In this document: piece by piece, positions 44,258 to 53,781 of the stretch
Layout of the letters: every line of letters begins with the position of its first letter
Numbering within the stretch: the stretch's first letter is position 1
Source of the DNA: Micromonospora fulviviridis
GTDB taxonomy: Bacteria; Actinomycetota; Actinomycetes; Mycobacteriales; Micromonosporaceae
DNA length: 64,000 nucleotides
Reading direction: 5' to 3'
NCBI RefSeq assembly: GCF_014648395.1
Contig: NZ_BMRA01000010.1
Location: 124,001 to 188,000 of the forward strand
Translations under genes and position numbers: made by a program
Notes under the pieces: generated by a model
Databases searched by the model: none
What the model was told of the DNA's origin: nothing
The model's input: the letters and a program-made list of their open reading frames with translations, nothing else

Positions 44258-45015
44258 CTCCGATGGTGCGCGCCGAGAGCGTCACCAAGCGGTTCGGCCC
44301 GGTCGAGGTGCTCAAGGGCATCGACCTGACCGTCCGGCCCGGCGAGGTGGCGTGCCTGCTCGGCCCCTCCGGCTCCGGCAAGTCCACCTTCCTGCGCTGC
44401 ATCAACCACCTGGAGCGCATCGACGGCGGCCAGCTCTGGGTCGACGGCGAACTGGTCGGCTACCGCCGCCACGGCGACAAGCTGCACGAGCTCAAGGCCC
44501 GCGAGGTGGCCGTGCGCCGCCGGGACATCGGCATGGTGTTCCAGCGGTTCAACCTCTTCCCGCACCTGACCGCGCTCGGCAACGTCATCGAGGCGCCGGT
44601 CCGCGTCCTCGGCATCCCGCGCGAGCAGGCACGGGAGCAGGCCATGCGGCTGCTCGACCGGGTCGGGCTGACCGAGCGCGCCGGCAACTATCCGAGCCAG
44701 CTCTCCGGCGGCCAGCAGCAGCGCGTCGCCATCGCCCGGGCCCTGGCCATGCGCCCCAAGCTGATGCTCTTCGACGAGCCCACCTCCGCGCTCGATCCCG
44801 AGCTGGTCGGCGAGGTGCTCGACGTGATGAAGGGGCTCGCCGCGGACGGCATGACCATGGTGGTGGTGACCCACGAGATGGGCTTCGCCCGCGAGGTCGC
44901 CGACCAGGTCGCGTTCCTCGACGGGGGAGTGGTGGTCGAGTCCGGCACCCCGACCGAGGTGCTCGGCAACCCCCGCCACGACCGCACCCGCGCCTTCCTC
45001 GACAAGGTGCTCTGA
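44254..45015 (+). CDS. amino-acid ABC transporter ATP-binding protein (GlnQ/HisP type)
   Basis: A 253-residue ATPase with Walker [11 protein letters not shown]-loop [18 protein letters not shown], signature LSGGQQQR, Walker [15 protein letters not shown] and the switch His in VVTHEMGF. The HisP/GlnQ group drives polar amino-acid import. ATGA overlap with the permease stop and a one-base overlap with the peptidase start (TGATG). Confidence 0.93.
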   Translation: MTPMVRAESVTKRFGPVEVLKGIDLTVRPGEVACLLGPSGSGKSTFLRCINHLERIDGGQLWVDGELVGYRRHGDKLHELKAREVAVRRRDIGMVFQRFNLFPHLTALGNVIEAPVRVLGIPREQAREQAMRLLDRVGLTERAGNYPSQLSGGQQQRVAIARALAMRPKLMLFDEPTSALDPELVGEVLDVMKGLAADGMTMVVVTHEMGFAREVADQVAFLDGGVVVESGTPTEVLGNPRHDRTRAFLDKVL

Positions 45016-46184
45016 TGGACCCGCTGCTCGCGGCAGCCGGCGACCGGCTGGCCGCATACCACGACCGCCTCGCCCAGCTGGTCGCCGTCGACTCCGGCTC
45101 CCGGCAGGTCGACGGGCTGCGCACCGCCGCCGACCTCGTCCAGACCTGGTGCCTCGCCGCCGGGCTGGCGGTCGAGCGGGAACCGGTCACCGACCCGGCC
45201 GGCACGCCGCTCGGCGACGTGCTGATCGCCCGCCGCCGGGGCACCGGCAGCCGCCGGATCCTGCTCGCCGGGCACCTCGACACGGTCTTCCCGCCCGGCA
45301 CGGCCGCCGCCCGGCCGTTCCGGATCCACGACGGCCGCGCGTACGGGCCGGGAGTCAGCGACGACAAGGGCGGCCTGCTCGCCGGCCTCGCCGCCGTCGA
45401 GGTGCTGGCCGCGCTGAACCTCGACGGGTACGAGGAACTGACGCTGGTCTGCACCCCGGACGAGGAGATCGGCTCGCCCGGCAGCCGGCCGCTGCTGCGT
45501 ACCCTCGGTGCCGCGGCCGACGTGGCGCTCTGCCTGGAGTGCGCCCGCGACAACGGCGACCTGGTCTCGGCGCGCAAGGGCGTCGCCGACCTGGAGGTGA
45601 CCCTGCGCGGCCGGGCCGCCCACGCCGGCATCGAGCCCGAACGCGGCGCCAACGCGCTGCTCGCCGCCGCCCGGCTGACCGTGGCACTGGACCAGCTCAA
45701 CGGGCGCTGGCCCGGCGTGACCGTGAACGTCGGGCTGCTGGAGGCCGGCGGGCGGCCCAACGTGGTGGCCGACCACGCCCGGATGCTGATCGACCTGCGC
45801 GCCTGGCACACCGGCGAGTACGAGGCCGCGCTCGCCGAGATCCGCCGGCTGGTCGCCGCCCCGCCCGTCTCCGGAGTCCGCGCCGAGCTGGCCGTGCACG
45901 CGCCCACGCCGCCGTGGGAGCCGGGCGAGGGCGGGCGCTGGCTGACCGAGCTGGCGGCCAAGGTCGGTGCCGGGCTCGGCGTGCCCGTGTCGCACACCGC
46001 CACCGGCGGCTGCGCCGACGCGAACCTCCTGGCCGAGGCGGGCGCGGCCGTCCTGGACGGGCTCGGGCCGATCGGCGGCGCCGACCACAGCCCGCACGAG
46101 TGGCTCGACCTCGACTCCGTCGTCCCACGCGTGGCGCTGCTGGCCGGCCTCATCAACCTGGTGGGCACGGCCGACCGGCCCTGA
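45015..46184 (+). CDS. M20 family metallopeptidase (carboxypeptidase G2-like)
   Basis: A 389-residue cytoplasmic zinc peptidase. The metal site residues lie in [13 protein letters not shown] (His), [13 protein letters not shown] (Asp), [13 protein letters not shown] (catalytic Glu and metal Glu) and [14 protein letters not shown] (His). The lid domain (about 180-295) begins [28 protein letters not shown]. The family cleaves C-terminal Glu/Asp residues, acylamino acids or dipeptides. Coupling to the amino-acid transporter indicates that the imported molecule is hydrolysed inside the cell. Confidence 0.9.
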   Translation: MDPLLAAAGDRLAAYHDRLAQLVAVDSGSRQVDGLRTAADLVQTWCLAAGLAVEREPVTDPAGTPLGDVLIARRRGTGSRRILLAGHLDTVFPPGTAAARPFRIHDGRAYGPGVSDDKGGLLAGLAAVEVLAALNLDGYEELTLVCTPDEEIGSPGSRPLLRTLGAAADVALCLECARDNGDLVSARKGVADLEVTLRGRAAHAGIEPERGANALLAAARLTVALDQLNGRWPGVTVNVGLLEAGGRPNVVADHARMLIDLRAWHTGEYEAALAEIRRLVAAPPVSGVRAELAVHAPTPPWEPGEGGRWLTELAAKVGAGLGVPVSHTATGGCADANLLAEAGAAVLDGLGPIGGADHSPHEWLDLDSVVPRVALLAGLINLVGTADRP

Positions 46185-46196
46185 GGCCGCCCGCAC

Positions 46197-46241
46197 ACGA
46201 GCAGAGCCGCCCTCCGGTCACCGGACGGCGGCTCTGCTCGT
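46197..46241 (+). terminator. strong stem-loop terminator
   Basis: ACGAGCAGAGCCGCC (46197-46211) pairs perfectly with 46227-46241, and TCCGG/CCGGA extend the stem inside. It ends the transporter-peptidase operon 12 bases after the stop. Confidence 0.88.
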
Positions 46242-46449
46242 CGCGCCCGGGATGGAGCGCCACGTTCCGCTGCCGCACGAACGGATGACCACCGCGTGAT
46301 CCAGGGGTTGGTCGCTGCGCCGCCTGCCATCCTCGGTGGGCCGGGTGGCGTCACCGGTCTCCGCCTTGTGCGCGGGATGGACGGATGCCGCTCGTCACCG
46401 GGTGAGCACGAGCGCCGGCGATCGACGGGACAGGACAGGAGAGACGTAC

Positions 46450-46803
46450 ATGTCGCAGCCTCCTGGTGTCGGGCAACCACCGGCCGTCCGGCGTACCGAG
46501 CTGCAGCGGCACCCGGCCTCCGTACCGGGCCGGTTGATCGTCCAGACGCTGTTCGAGATCCCGGTGGGGCTGGCGTCGGGCCGGCACAGGCACCCCGGTG
46601 AGGAGGTGGGCTTCCTCATCCACGGCACGGTCGCCATGGAGTTCGACGACCGGCCCACGCTGACCATCCACGCCGGGCAGCCCTTCCTGATCCCACCCGA
46701 AGTCGTCCACAACGCGCGGAACATCACCGACGACGTCACCACCATGATGCTCTCGACGTACTTCGTCGACGAGAACGAGCCGCTGGTGACGCAGTGCCAC
46801 TGA
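46450..46803 (+). CDS. cupin-domain protein
   Basis: A 117-residue single cupin barrel. The first metal motif is GRHRHPGEEVGFLIHGTVAMEFD (two His and Glu) and the second is GQPFLIPPEVVHNARN (His). ACAGGAGAG lies about 9 bases before the ATG at 46450. It is followed after 22 bases by an alpha/beta-hydrolase, so the two are likely co-transcribed. The group includes sensors and small oxidases; no specific role can be read. Confidence 0.82.
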   Translation: MSQPPGVGQPPAVRRTELQRHPASVPGRLIVQTLFEIPVGLASGRHRHPGEEVGFLIHGTVAMEFDDRPTLTIHAGQPFLIPPEVVHNARNITDDVTTMMLSTYFVDENEPLVTQCH

Positions 46804-46825
46804 CCGAAGAGGGATCGCACCCTCG

Positions 46826-47575
46826 ATGAACCGAGAAATGATGTCCACGGCCACTTCGCGTCCCGGCGCGCCCACGGTTGTCCTGGTGCACGGCGCCTTC
46901 GCCGACAGTTCCTCGTGGAACGGGGTCGTGGCGCGGCTGCTGGCCGCCGGCGTCGCGGTGAAGGCGGTGCCGAACCCGTTGCGCGGCATCGCGGAGGACG
47001 CCGCGTATGTGGCGAGCGCGTTCCAGCAGACGCAGGGTCCGGTGCTGGCCGTGGGCCACTCCTACGGCGGGGCCGTCATCACCAACGCCGCGTCGCGGGT
47101 CGACAACGTGGTCGGCCTGGTCTACGTGGCGGCCTTCGCCCCCGACGAGGGCGAAACCCTGATGGACATCGAGGGCAACTCCAAGGACAGCGTCCTGACC
47201 TCCGCGCTGGCGCCCGCGCAGTACCCGACCGCGTCGGGGACCGAGGCCGAGTTCCTCATCGACCCGGCGAAGTTCCACGACGCGTTCGCCGCCGACGTCG
47301 CTCCGGAGGACGCCACGGTCATGGCGGTCACGCAACGCCCCGCCTCCTCGCTGGCCTTCTCCACACCGACGACGAACCCGGCCTGGAAGAAGCTGCCCTC
47401 CTGGGCCGCCGTCGCCACCGGCGACAAGGCCGCCGGCAGCGACGTGGTGCTCCACATGGCCGAACGCGCCGGTGCCACGATCACCAGGATCGACGCCTCC
47501 CATGTCGTCATGGTCACCCAGCCGCAGGCCGTCACCGACGTCATCATGCAGGCCCTCGACGGTCTCTCCCGGTAA
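46826..47575 (+). CDS. alpha/beta hydrolase (EstC/MenH-like)
   Basis: A 249-residue hydrolase: VVLVHGAFADSSSWNGV as oxyanion loop, nucleophile in AVGHSYGGAVIT (Ser near residue 79) and base in DASHVVMVTQPQAVTDVI (His near 232). The SYGG elbow and the 'ADSSSW' motif are typical of a group annotated as arylesterases or salicylate-esterase-like enzymes. GAGGG lies about 9 bases before the ATG. Pairing with the cupin gene points to one small pathway. Confidence 0.87.
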   Translation: MNREMMSTATSRPGAPTVVLVHGAFADSSSWNGVVARLLAAGVAVKAVPNPLRGIAEDAAYVASAFQQTQGPVLAVGHSYGGAVITNAASRVDNVVGLVYVAAFAPDEGETLMDIEGNSKDSVLTSALAPAQYPTASGTEAEFLIDPAKFHDAFAADVAPEDATVMAVTQRPASSLAFSTPTTNPAWKKLPSWAAVATGDKAAGSDVVLHMAERAGATITRIDASHVVMVTQPQAVTDVIMQALDGLSR

Positions 47576-47745
47576 GCCGTACCCATACCCACAAGCCCTG
47601 CGCTGTCAGCTGACCGCCGAAGCCTGCGGGCTGCCGGTGGTCGCCGGACAGGTCGGGGCGAGCGCACTCGGTACCATCCTGATGCAGGGGCGGGACTCCG
47701 GCACCGCGGGTCCTCCTTCGCGAGACCCAGGATGGGCGGCTGAGG

Positions 47746-48519
47746 ATGCGGATCGCACTGTTCGTCACCTGCCTCGCCGACACCCTCTTCCCCGAGGCGG
47801 CCAAGGCGACCGTACGGCTGCTCGAACGCCTGGGCCACGAGGTGGTCTTCCCCGAGGACCAGACGTGCTGCGGGCAGATGCACGTCAACACCGGCTATCC
47901 GGACGAGGCGCTGCGCCTCGTGCGCCGGCACGTGCGGGTGTTCGCCCCGTACGACGTGGTGGTGGCGCCGTCCGGCTCGTGCGTGGGTTCGGTGCGGCAC
48001 CAGCACGCGACGGTGGCGCGCCGGGCCGGGGACGAGCGGCTGGCGAGCCGCGCGGAGGAGGTGGGCGCGCGGACGCACGAGCTGTCGGAACTGCTGGTCG
48101 ACGTGCTGGGGCTGACCGATGTCGGGGCGTACTTCCCGCACCGGGTCACGTACCACCCGACCTGTCACTCCCTCCGGATGATCCGGGTGGGGGACAAGCC
48201 GCTGCGGCTGCTGCGCGCGGTGCGGGGTCTGGAACTGGTGGAGTTGCCGCAGGCGGAGCAGTGCTGCGGTTTCGGAGGGACGTTCGCGGTGAAGAACGCC
48301 GACACCTCGACCGCCATGCTGGCGGACAAGATGCGCAACGTGCTGGCCACGAGGGCGGACGTCTGCACGGCCGGGGACGCCTCCTGCCTCATGCACATCG
48401 GCGGCGGGCTGTCCCGGCTGCGGGCGGGGGTGCGGACCGTGCACCTGGCGGAGATCCTCGCCAGCACCGAGGCGGATGCCCGCGGCGCCGGCCGGGACGC
48501 GGCGGGGGTGGCCCGGTGA
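47746..48519 (+). CDS. lutA: lactate oxidation iron-sulfur subunit LutA
   Basis: A 257-residue protein with two CCG domains: FVTCLADTLFPEAA and QTCCGQMHVNTGYPDEA in the first half, YHPTCHSLRMIR and QAEQCCGFGGTFAVKNADTSTAM in the second. This is LutA/YkgE, part of the LutABC complex that oxidises L-lactate to pyruvate. It overlaps lutB by four bases. The start has only a weak ribosome site. Confidence 0.93.
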   Translation: MRIALFVTCLADTLFPEAAKATVRLLERLGHEVVFPEDQTCCGQMHVNTGYPDEALRLVRRHVRVFAPYDVVVAPSGSCVGSVRHQHATVARRAGDERLASRAEEVGARTHELSELLVDVLGLTDVGAYFPHRVTYHPTCHSLRMIRVGDKPLRLLRAVRGLELVELPQAEQCCGFGGTFAVKNADTSTAMLADKMRNVLATRADVCTAGDASCLMHIGGGLSRLRAGVRTVHLAEILASTEADARGAGRDAAGVAR

Positions 48520-49982
48520 CGGCCCCGGGCCGGCCCGCCGGCGCCACCGGAGATGGGACCACGTTCCTGGGCATGCCGGCGACCGCCCCGCCCGGGGTGG
48601 GCCACCTGCGTGGCGACGAACCGTTCCCCGCCGCGGCCCGGCGGGCGTTGGGTGACGCCCAGCTTCGCCGCAACCTGCGGCACGCCACCACGACGATCCG
48701 CGACAAATCGGGTGCGGTGATCGGTGAGGTGCCGGACTGGCAGGAGCTACGCGCCGCCGGCCGGGCGATCAAGACCGACACCATGGCCCGCCTTCCCGAG
48801 CTGCTCGAACAGCTGGCGGCGGCGGTCACCGCGGCCGGCGGCACGGTGCACTGGGCGGCCGACGCCGTCGAGGCCAACCGGATCGTCGCCGATCTGGTCC
48901 GGGCCACGGGCGCCGACCGGGTCATGAAGGTCAAGTCGATGGCCACCCAGGAGATCGGCCTCAACGAGGCCCTCGAGGCCGCCGGCATCGAGCCGGTCGA
49001 GACCGACCTGGCCGAGCTGATCGTCCAGCTCGGGCGGGACAAGCCCAGCCACATCCTGGTGCCGGCCATCCACCGCAACCGGGCCGAGATCCGGGAGATC
49101 TTCCTGCGCGAGATGCCCGGCGTCGATCCGGGGCTGACCGACGAGCCGGCGGCCCTGGCCGCCGCCGCGCGCCGGCACCTTCGGGAGACGTTCCTCAGCA
49201 CGCGGGTGGCCGTCTCCGGGGCCAACTTCGCCGTGGCCGAGACCGGCACCGTCGCGGTCGTCGAGTCCGAGGGCAACGGGCGGATGTGCCTCACCCTGCC
49301 GGAAACCCTGATCACCGTGATGGGCATCGAGAAGGTCATCCCCACCTGGCGGGACCTGGAGGTCTTCCTCCAGCTGCTGCCGCGGGCGTCGACGGGGGAG
49401 CGGATGAACCCCTACACCTCGATGTGGACCGGCGTCACCCCCGGCGACGGCCCGCAGCAGGTGCACCTGGTGCTGCTCGACAACGGGCGCAGCGCGGTGC
49501 TCGCCGACGAGGTGGGCCGGCAGGCGCTGCACTGCATCCGCTGCTCGGCCTGCCTCAACGTCTGCCCGGTCTACGAGCGCACCGGCGGGCACGCCTACGG
49601 GTCGGTCTATCCCGGGCCGATCGGGGCGGTGCTCTCCCCGCAGCTGACCGGCGTCGCCGACAACGCCTCCCTGCCGTACGCCTCGTCGCTCTGCGGGGCC
49701 TGCTACGACGCCTGCCCGGTGATGATCGACATCCCGTCGATCCTGGTCCACCTGCGCGCCGAGGCCCCGCACCCGAGAGCCGAGGCCGCGACCATGGCCG
49801 CCGCCGCGTACACGATGGACCACCCGGCGCTGTACGCGGCCGCGCAGCGTGGCGCGAGGCTCGCCCGGCTCGCGGGTCCGCGCGGGCGGGGTCTGCCGCC
49901 TCCACTGTCCGGCTGGACGGCCAGCCGCGACCTGCCGGCCCCGCCGCCGCAGACCTTCCGTGAGTGGTGGGTCGAGCGGTGA
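48516..49982 (+). CDS. lutB: lactate oxidation iron-sulfur subunit LutB
   Basis: A 488-residue protein. An LUD domain (VSGANFAVAETGTVAVVESEGNGRM) fills the middle. Two 4Fe-4S motifs follow near residues 345-360 and 395-405: CIRCSACLNVCPVY and CGACYDACPV. The end holds the LutB C-terminal DUF3390-like region. GTG start overlapping lutA (GTGA) is favoured over the long upstream frame. LutB passes electrons within LutABC. Confidence 0.93.
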   Translation: MTAPGRPAGATGDGTTFLGMPATAPPGVGHLRGDEPFPAAARRALGDAQLRRNLRHATTTIRDKSGAVIGEVPDWQELRAAGRAIKTDTMARLPELLEQLAAAVTAAGGTVHWAADAVEANRIVADLVRATGADRVMKVKSMATQEIGLNEALEAAGIEPVETDLAELIVQLGRDKPSHILVPAIHRNRAEIREIFLREMPGVDPGLTDEPAALAAAARRHLRETFLSTRVAVSGANFAVAETGTVAVVESEGNGRMCLTLPETLITVMGIEKVIPTWRDLEVFLQLLPRASTGERMNPYTSMWTGVTPGDGPQQVHLVLLDNGRSAVLADEVGRQALHCIRCSACLNVCPVYERTGGHAYGSVYPGPIGAVLSPQLTGVADNASLPYASSLCGACYDACPVMIDIPSILVHLRAEAPHPRAEAATMAAAAYTMDHPALYAAAQRGARLARLAGPRGRGLPPPLSGWTASRDLPAPPPQTFREWWVER

Positions 49983-50581
49983 GCTCCCGTGACCTCATCC
50001 TCGGTCGGCTCCGGTCCGCCCTCGGCGAGCCACGGCCGGCACCGGTCGAGGTGCCCCGGGACTACCGGCCCGCCGGCGCCGTCGCCGCCGACGTCGACCT
50101 GTTCGTGGACCGCCTCACCGACTACCGGGCCACCGTGCACCGGTGCGCCACGCCCGACGTCGCCCGGGTGGTCGACGACGTGCTCGGCGGCCGGCAGGTC
50201 GTCGTGCCGGCCGGGCTGCCCCGGCACTGGCTGCCCGACAGCGTCGACGTGCTGCCGGACGACGACCTCCCGACGGGGCGGGTCGCCGCCGTGGACGGGG
50301 TCGTCACGGCGGCGGCGGTCGCCGTCGCCGAGACCGGCACCATCGTGCTCGACGGTGGCCCGGACCAGGGCCGTCGGGTCATCACGCTGCTGCCCGACGT
50401 GCACGTGTGCGTGCTGCGGGCCGACCAGGTCGTCGCCACCGTGCCGGACGCCCTCGCCCGGGTCGATCCGCACCGGCCGCTGACGTGGATCAGCGGGCCG
50501 TCGGCCACCAGCGACATCGAACTCAACCGGGTGGAGGGCGTCCACGGGCCTCGCCACCTGCACGTGGTCATCACGGCGTGA
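49979..50581 (+). CDS. lutC: lactate utilisation protein LutC
   Basis: A 200-residue LUD-domain protein: SSRDLILGRLRSALG at the start and AAVAVAETGTIVLDGG, then PLTWISGPSATSDIELNRVEGVHGPRHLHVVI at the end, as in LutC/YkgG. The GTG at 49979 overlaps the lutB stop. No LutR/GntR gene or lactate permease is adjacent, so control and uptake lie elsewhere. Confidence 0.92.
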   Translation: MSSRDLILGRLRSALGEPRPAPVEVPRDYRPAGAVAADVDLFVDRLTDYRATVHRCATPDVARVVDDVLGGRQVVVPAGLPRHWLPDSVDVLPDDDLPTGRVAAVDGVVTAAAVAVAETGTIVLDGGPDQGRRVITLLPDVHVCVLRADQVVATVPDALARVDPHRPLTWISGPSATSDIELNRVEGVHGPRHLHVVITA

Positions 50582-50744
50582 ACCGGGCCGGCGGGCGTCA
50601 CGACCGGGGCCGGCCGTGTCGAGCGCACCGCGCGCTGGGCCACCCTGGCGTGGCCGGCACCCGCTCGCCGGACCGGTCCTCTTTGCCAATAAGACGCCGA
50701 CCCGGTCACCGGGCGCGCCGCGAACGACCGCGGCCGCCGCCGCA

Positions 50745-51560
50745 TCACCTCTGCTTCGCGGTACCCCGGTCCAGAGCCGCGATCTCGCGTACGGCCGCGG
50801 TGATGGCCCGGAAGTCCTTCTTGAGCAGTGCGCCGTGGTTGCTGGCGACCTTCGCGCTGATCCGGATGTTCGGGTTGCGGGCGGTCACCGCGTCGAGGCC
50901 GGTGCGGATCCGTTCCTGCTCGTCACCGCGGCTTCCGAAGGACGTGCCCGAGGCGATCACGTACCGTGCCGGGACGGCGATGGTGTCCAGCACGGGGCCC
51001 AGCTCGCGCTCGCGGGAGAGCCTGCCGAGCTCGATGTTGCTGTCCGCCTGCTGTCCGGCGGTCATCCGCGGGGCCAGGCCCGTCGGGCGCAGCAGCGGAA
51101 GGAACCAGCTCATCCGCCGGAACAACTTCCGGATCCGCTGCTCCATGGCCTCGTCGAGCCAGTCGTACGGGAAGGCGCCGTCGACCATGACCGCACCCAC
51201 GGCACGGTCCGGATTCCGGCCGGCCCAGTGCGCCGCGACGACCGCCCCGTAGGACCAGCCCACCGCCAGCGCCCGGTCCACGCCCCGGGCCGCGAGCACG
51301 GCATCGACATCCCGGACGGCGGCCTCGAAGGAGTAGTCCGCCGAACGCCTCGACCTGCCGCGTGCCCGCTCGTCGTAGGTGATGTGCCGCCACCCCGTCC
51401 CCAGGTCGGCGACGACCCGCCGCCAGTATCCCTGCGTGGCGAACTGACCGTTGAGGTAGACCACGGGGACACCGGGACCGCCGGTGTCGGTGACGGCCAG
51501 GGCCGTGTCGTCCACCGGGACCATGCCGGTCCACGTCGTACGGGTGCCGTTCTTCGTCAT
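50745..51560 (-). CDS. alpha/beta hydrolase
   Basis: A 271-residue hydrolase (VYLNGQFATQGYWRRVVADLGTGWRHITYDERARGRS). The nucleophile elbow is VGWSYGAVVAAHWAG (Ser near 97) and the base is probably His in SNHGALLKKDF. A Trp before the Ser distinguishes it from GHSxG enzymes. The ATG at 51560 has GGAG upstream. It lies 296 bases after the tandem GNAT gene on the same strand; the gap holds no convincing gene. Confidence 0.82.
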   Translation of the reverse strand: MTKNGTRTTWTGMVPVDDTALAVTDTGGPGVPVVYLNGQFATQGYWRRVVADLGTGWRHITYDERARGRSRRSADYSFEAAVRDVDAVLAARGVDRALAVGWSYGAVVAAHWAGRNPDRAVGAVMVDGAFPYDWLDEAMEQRIRKLFRRMSWFLPLLRPTGLAPRMTAGQQADSNIELGRLSRERELGPVLDTIAVPARYVIASGTSFGSRGDEQERIRTGLDAVTARNPNIRISAKVASNHGALLKKDFRAITAAVREIAALDRGTAKQR

Positions 51561-51856
51561 GTGTGTCTCCTGGTCGTGCGGGGGCGTCTCGGACATTGCG
51601 GCGGGCGGGCCGGCAGTGCTGGTTCGGGTGGGGATGTCGCCGTGGGCCCCGTGCGTCCGGGCCCCTGGCGGAGCTCTCGCCCGGCCCGGGCCGGCCGGCG
51701 CCGCGGGTGTCGCCCGCCCGCGTCCCGGCGGGCACCGGGGAGCCGGTGGGGCGGTTCGGCGGATCTGCTCGCGCAGGGGGATCGAACGGCCCTGACCTCG
51801 CCGACGACGGTGCGCGAACAGCGCAGTGGCGGCGAGGAGCGCCAGGTGGGGTCTGT

Positions 51857-52666
51857 TCAGGACCGGCCTCCTTCCGACAGTTCGTAGATGTGCACCCGGC
51901 GGAGAGTGCGGAAGCCGAGGTGCTCGCGTGTGGCGACCAGGCGCGGGTCGTCCTCGGCGCCCGCGGTCTCGATCTCGTCGACGTGGGGGTGGACCTCGCG
52001 CAGCCGCTGGATCAGGGCGGCGTTGACCCAACGGCTCAGCCGCCGTCCGCGGTGGCCCGGGAGCACGGCCGGTCCGTACTGGTGGGCGCGGGGATCGGAG
52101 GGCGCGCCGACGACCGCCAGGGCGTAGGCCGCCACCTCGCCGTCCGCGTCCGCGGCGGTCAACACGGCGTTGCCGGGCCGGCTCGGGCTCCGGATCAGAT
52201 CCTCGACGCGAGGCGCGGCGAAGAGGTCGCCGGTCCAGTGGGTCAGGCGGTAGCCGGGGTGCTCGGCGTCCACCAGTTCACCCAGCCATGCCTGGTGGAC
52301 GTCGCAGTAGGTGAGCAGCTCGTGGCGCCAGGATCGGGTGTGCCGGAAGCCGTGCCGCCGGCAGAACGCCTGTCCCGGTGAGCCCACGGCCACCTTCGTG
52401 ACCAGGCGCGGCGGGGTGGCCTGCTCCCGGACCGCGGTCAGGAGCCGCGAGCCGACCCCGCGACGCCGCCACTCGGGCTGCACGTACAGCCTCAGCTCGG
52501 CGGCGCCCGGCTCCGTGGCCGGGGCGATGGGCAGCAGGAAGTCGAGCCCGAGGGGGCTGATCGGCCACAGGCCGGCCACCCCGGCCACGACCCCGCGTTG
52601 CGCCAGAGCCCGCCACCGCGGGGCACCGGACTCCGGTGCCGCCACGATGTCCAGCAGAGGTTCCAT
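51857..52666 (-). CDS. tandem GNAT acetyltransferase
   Basis: About 269 residues with two GNAT folds. The first has LRLYVQPEWRRRGVGSRLLTAV (acetyl-CoA loop RRRGVG) followed by FCRRHGFRHTRS. The second has YGPAVLPGHRGRRLSRWVNAALIQRL, where GHRGRRLS stands in for the loop, followed by REHLGFRTLRRV. Such pairs resemble mycothiol synthase or aminoglycoside-modifying types, but no specific match is claimed. A start 22 codons earlier (52732) is open; those codons have low G/C at third positions, so 52666 is preferred. Confidence 0.78.
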   Translation of the reverse strand: MEPLLDIVAAPESGAPRWRALAQRGVVAGVAGLWPISPLGLDFLLPIAPATEPGAAELRLYVQPEWRRRGVGSRLLTAVREQATPPRLVTKVAVGSPGQAFCRRHGFRHTRSWRHELLTYCDVHQAWLGELVDAEHPGYRLTHWTGDLFAAPRVEDLIRSPSRPGNAVLTAADADGEVAAYALAVVGAPSDPRAHQYGPAVLPGHRGRRLSRWVNAALIQRLREVHPHVDEIETAGAEDDPRLVATREHLGFRTLRRVHIYELSEGGRS

Positions 52667-52850
52667 GGCAAGAACCATCGCCCGACCGTCGGTGCCGAAC
52701 AATGTGAAAGATCGAATCGCCGCATTAGCCACCGGTTATCGCTGACCGGCGCCCGCCGCTCCACGGTCGCGCCCTCGCGACCGCCGTAGACTTCCGGGCG
52801 GCGTACGTCATGACGGTTTCGGACGCTGAGCAAGGGGGAGAGACGGCCGA

Positions 52851-53750
52851 GTGGAGCTGCGCGACATCGAGATCTTCCTGACGCTGGCCGCGGAGCTTCA
52901 CTTCGGGCGTACGGCCGAACGCCTCCGGGTGTCCCAGGCGCGGGTCAGCCAGTCGATCAAGCAGCAGGAGCGCCGGATCGGCGGTGCCCTGTTCGAGCGG
53001 ACCAGCCGCAGCGTGCGGCTCACCCCGCTCGGCGAGCGGCTCCGCGCCCGGCTCGACGTGGGCTACGGCGAGATCATGGCGGGCCTCGACGAGGCTGCCG
53101 CCACCGCTCGCGGGCAGGTCGGCACGCTGACCATCGGCACGTTCGACGCGCACGCCCAGGAGATCGCCGCCGTTCTCGACCTGTTCCGGCAGCGGCATCC
53201 GCAGTGCGAGGTGCGCATGCGCGAGATCCTCCCCACCGACCCGTTCGGCGGGTTGCGCTCCGGTCGGGTGGACGTCGGACTGCTCTGGCTACCGGTCCGC
53301 GAGCCCGACCTCGTCGTGGGGCCGGAGCTGTTCACCGAGCCTTTGGTGCTCGCCGTCGCGCCCGATCACCCGCTCGCCGGGCGGGGCCAGGTCGAGATGG
53401 AGGATCTCGGCGACTACCCGGTGGTGTATCCGGACGGGCCCGTTCCGGACTACGTGTGGGAGGCGCACACCGCATCCGTGACACCGGCCGGCCGGCCGAT
53501 CCGGTCCGGGGCCACCGTGACCACCCTCGCGGAGGCCTTCGCGGCGATCAGCGCCGGTGGCGTCATCTCACCCATCGGGTCGTACACGGCCGCCTCCCGG
53601 CTGCGCCGCGACATCACGTTCCTGCCCATCATCGACGGGCCGATCATGCGCTACGCCCCGGTGTGGCGCAGCACCGGTGAGACTCCGCTGGTCCGCGCCT
53701 TCCTCCGGGCCGCCGGGGACGCGCCCGTCCACACCCATGGCGCGGCCTGA
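52851..53750 (+). CDS. LysR family transcriptional regulator
   Basis: A 299-residue LysR protein: MELRDIEIFLTLAAELHFGRTAERLRVSQARVSQSIKQQERRIGGALFERTSR is the DNA-binding part, followed by a periplasmic-binding-like effector domain (GTLTIGTFDAHAQEIAAVLDLFRQRHPQCEVRMREI). GGGGGAGAG precedes the GTG. It is divergent from the tandem GNAT and hydrolase genes, which are its likely targets. Confidence 0.9.
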   Translation: MELRDIEIFLTLAAELHFGRTAERLRVSQARVSQSIKQQERRIGGALFERTSRSVRLTPLGERLRARLDVGYGEIMAGLDEAAATARGQVGTLTIGTFDAHAQEIAAVLDLFRQRHPQCEVRMREILPTDPFGGLRSGRVDVGLLWLPVREPDLVVGPELFTEPLVLAVAPDHPLAGRGQVEMEDLGDYPVVYPDGPVPDYVWEAHTASVTPAGRPIRSGATVTTLAEAFAAISAGGVISPIGSYTAASRLRRDITFLPIIDGPIMRYAPVWRSTGETPLVRAFLRAAGDAPVHTHGAA

Positions 53751-53781
53751 CCGCGCCTGCCCGGTGCGGCGCCGCACAGCC

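Noticed and set aside
51561-51856. A possible small basic membrane peptide (LNRPHLALLAATALFAH) between the tandem GNAT and hydrolase genes
   Set aside because: A GGAAGGAGG lies ahead but no ATG, GTG or TTG is in place; the frame simply runs into the hydrolase gene.
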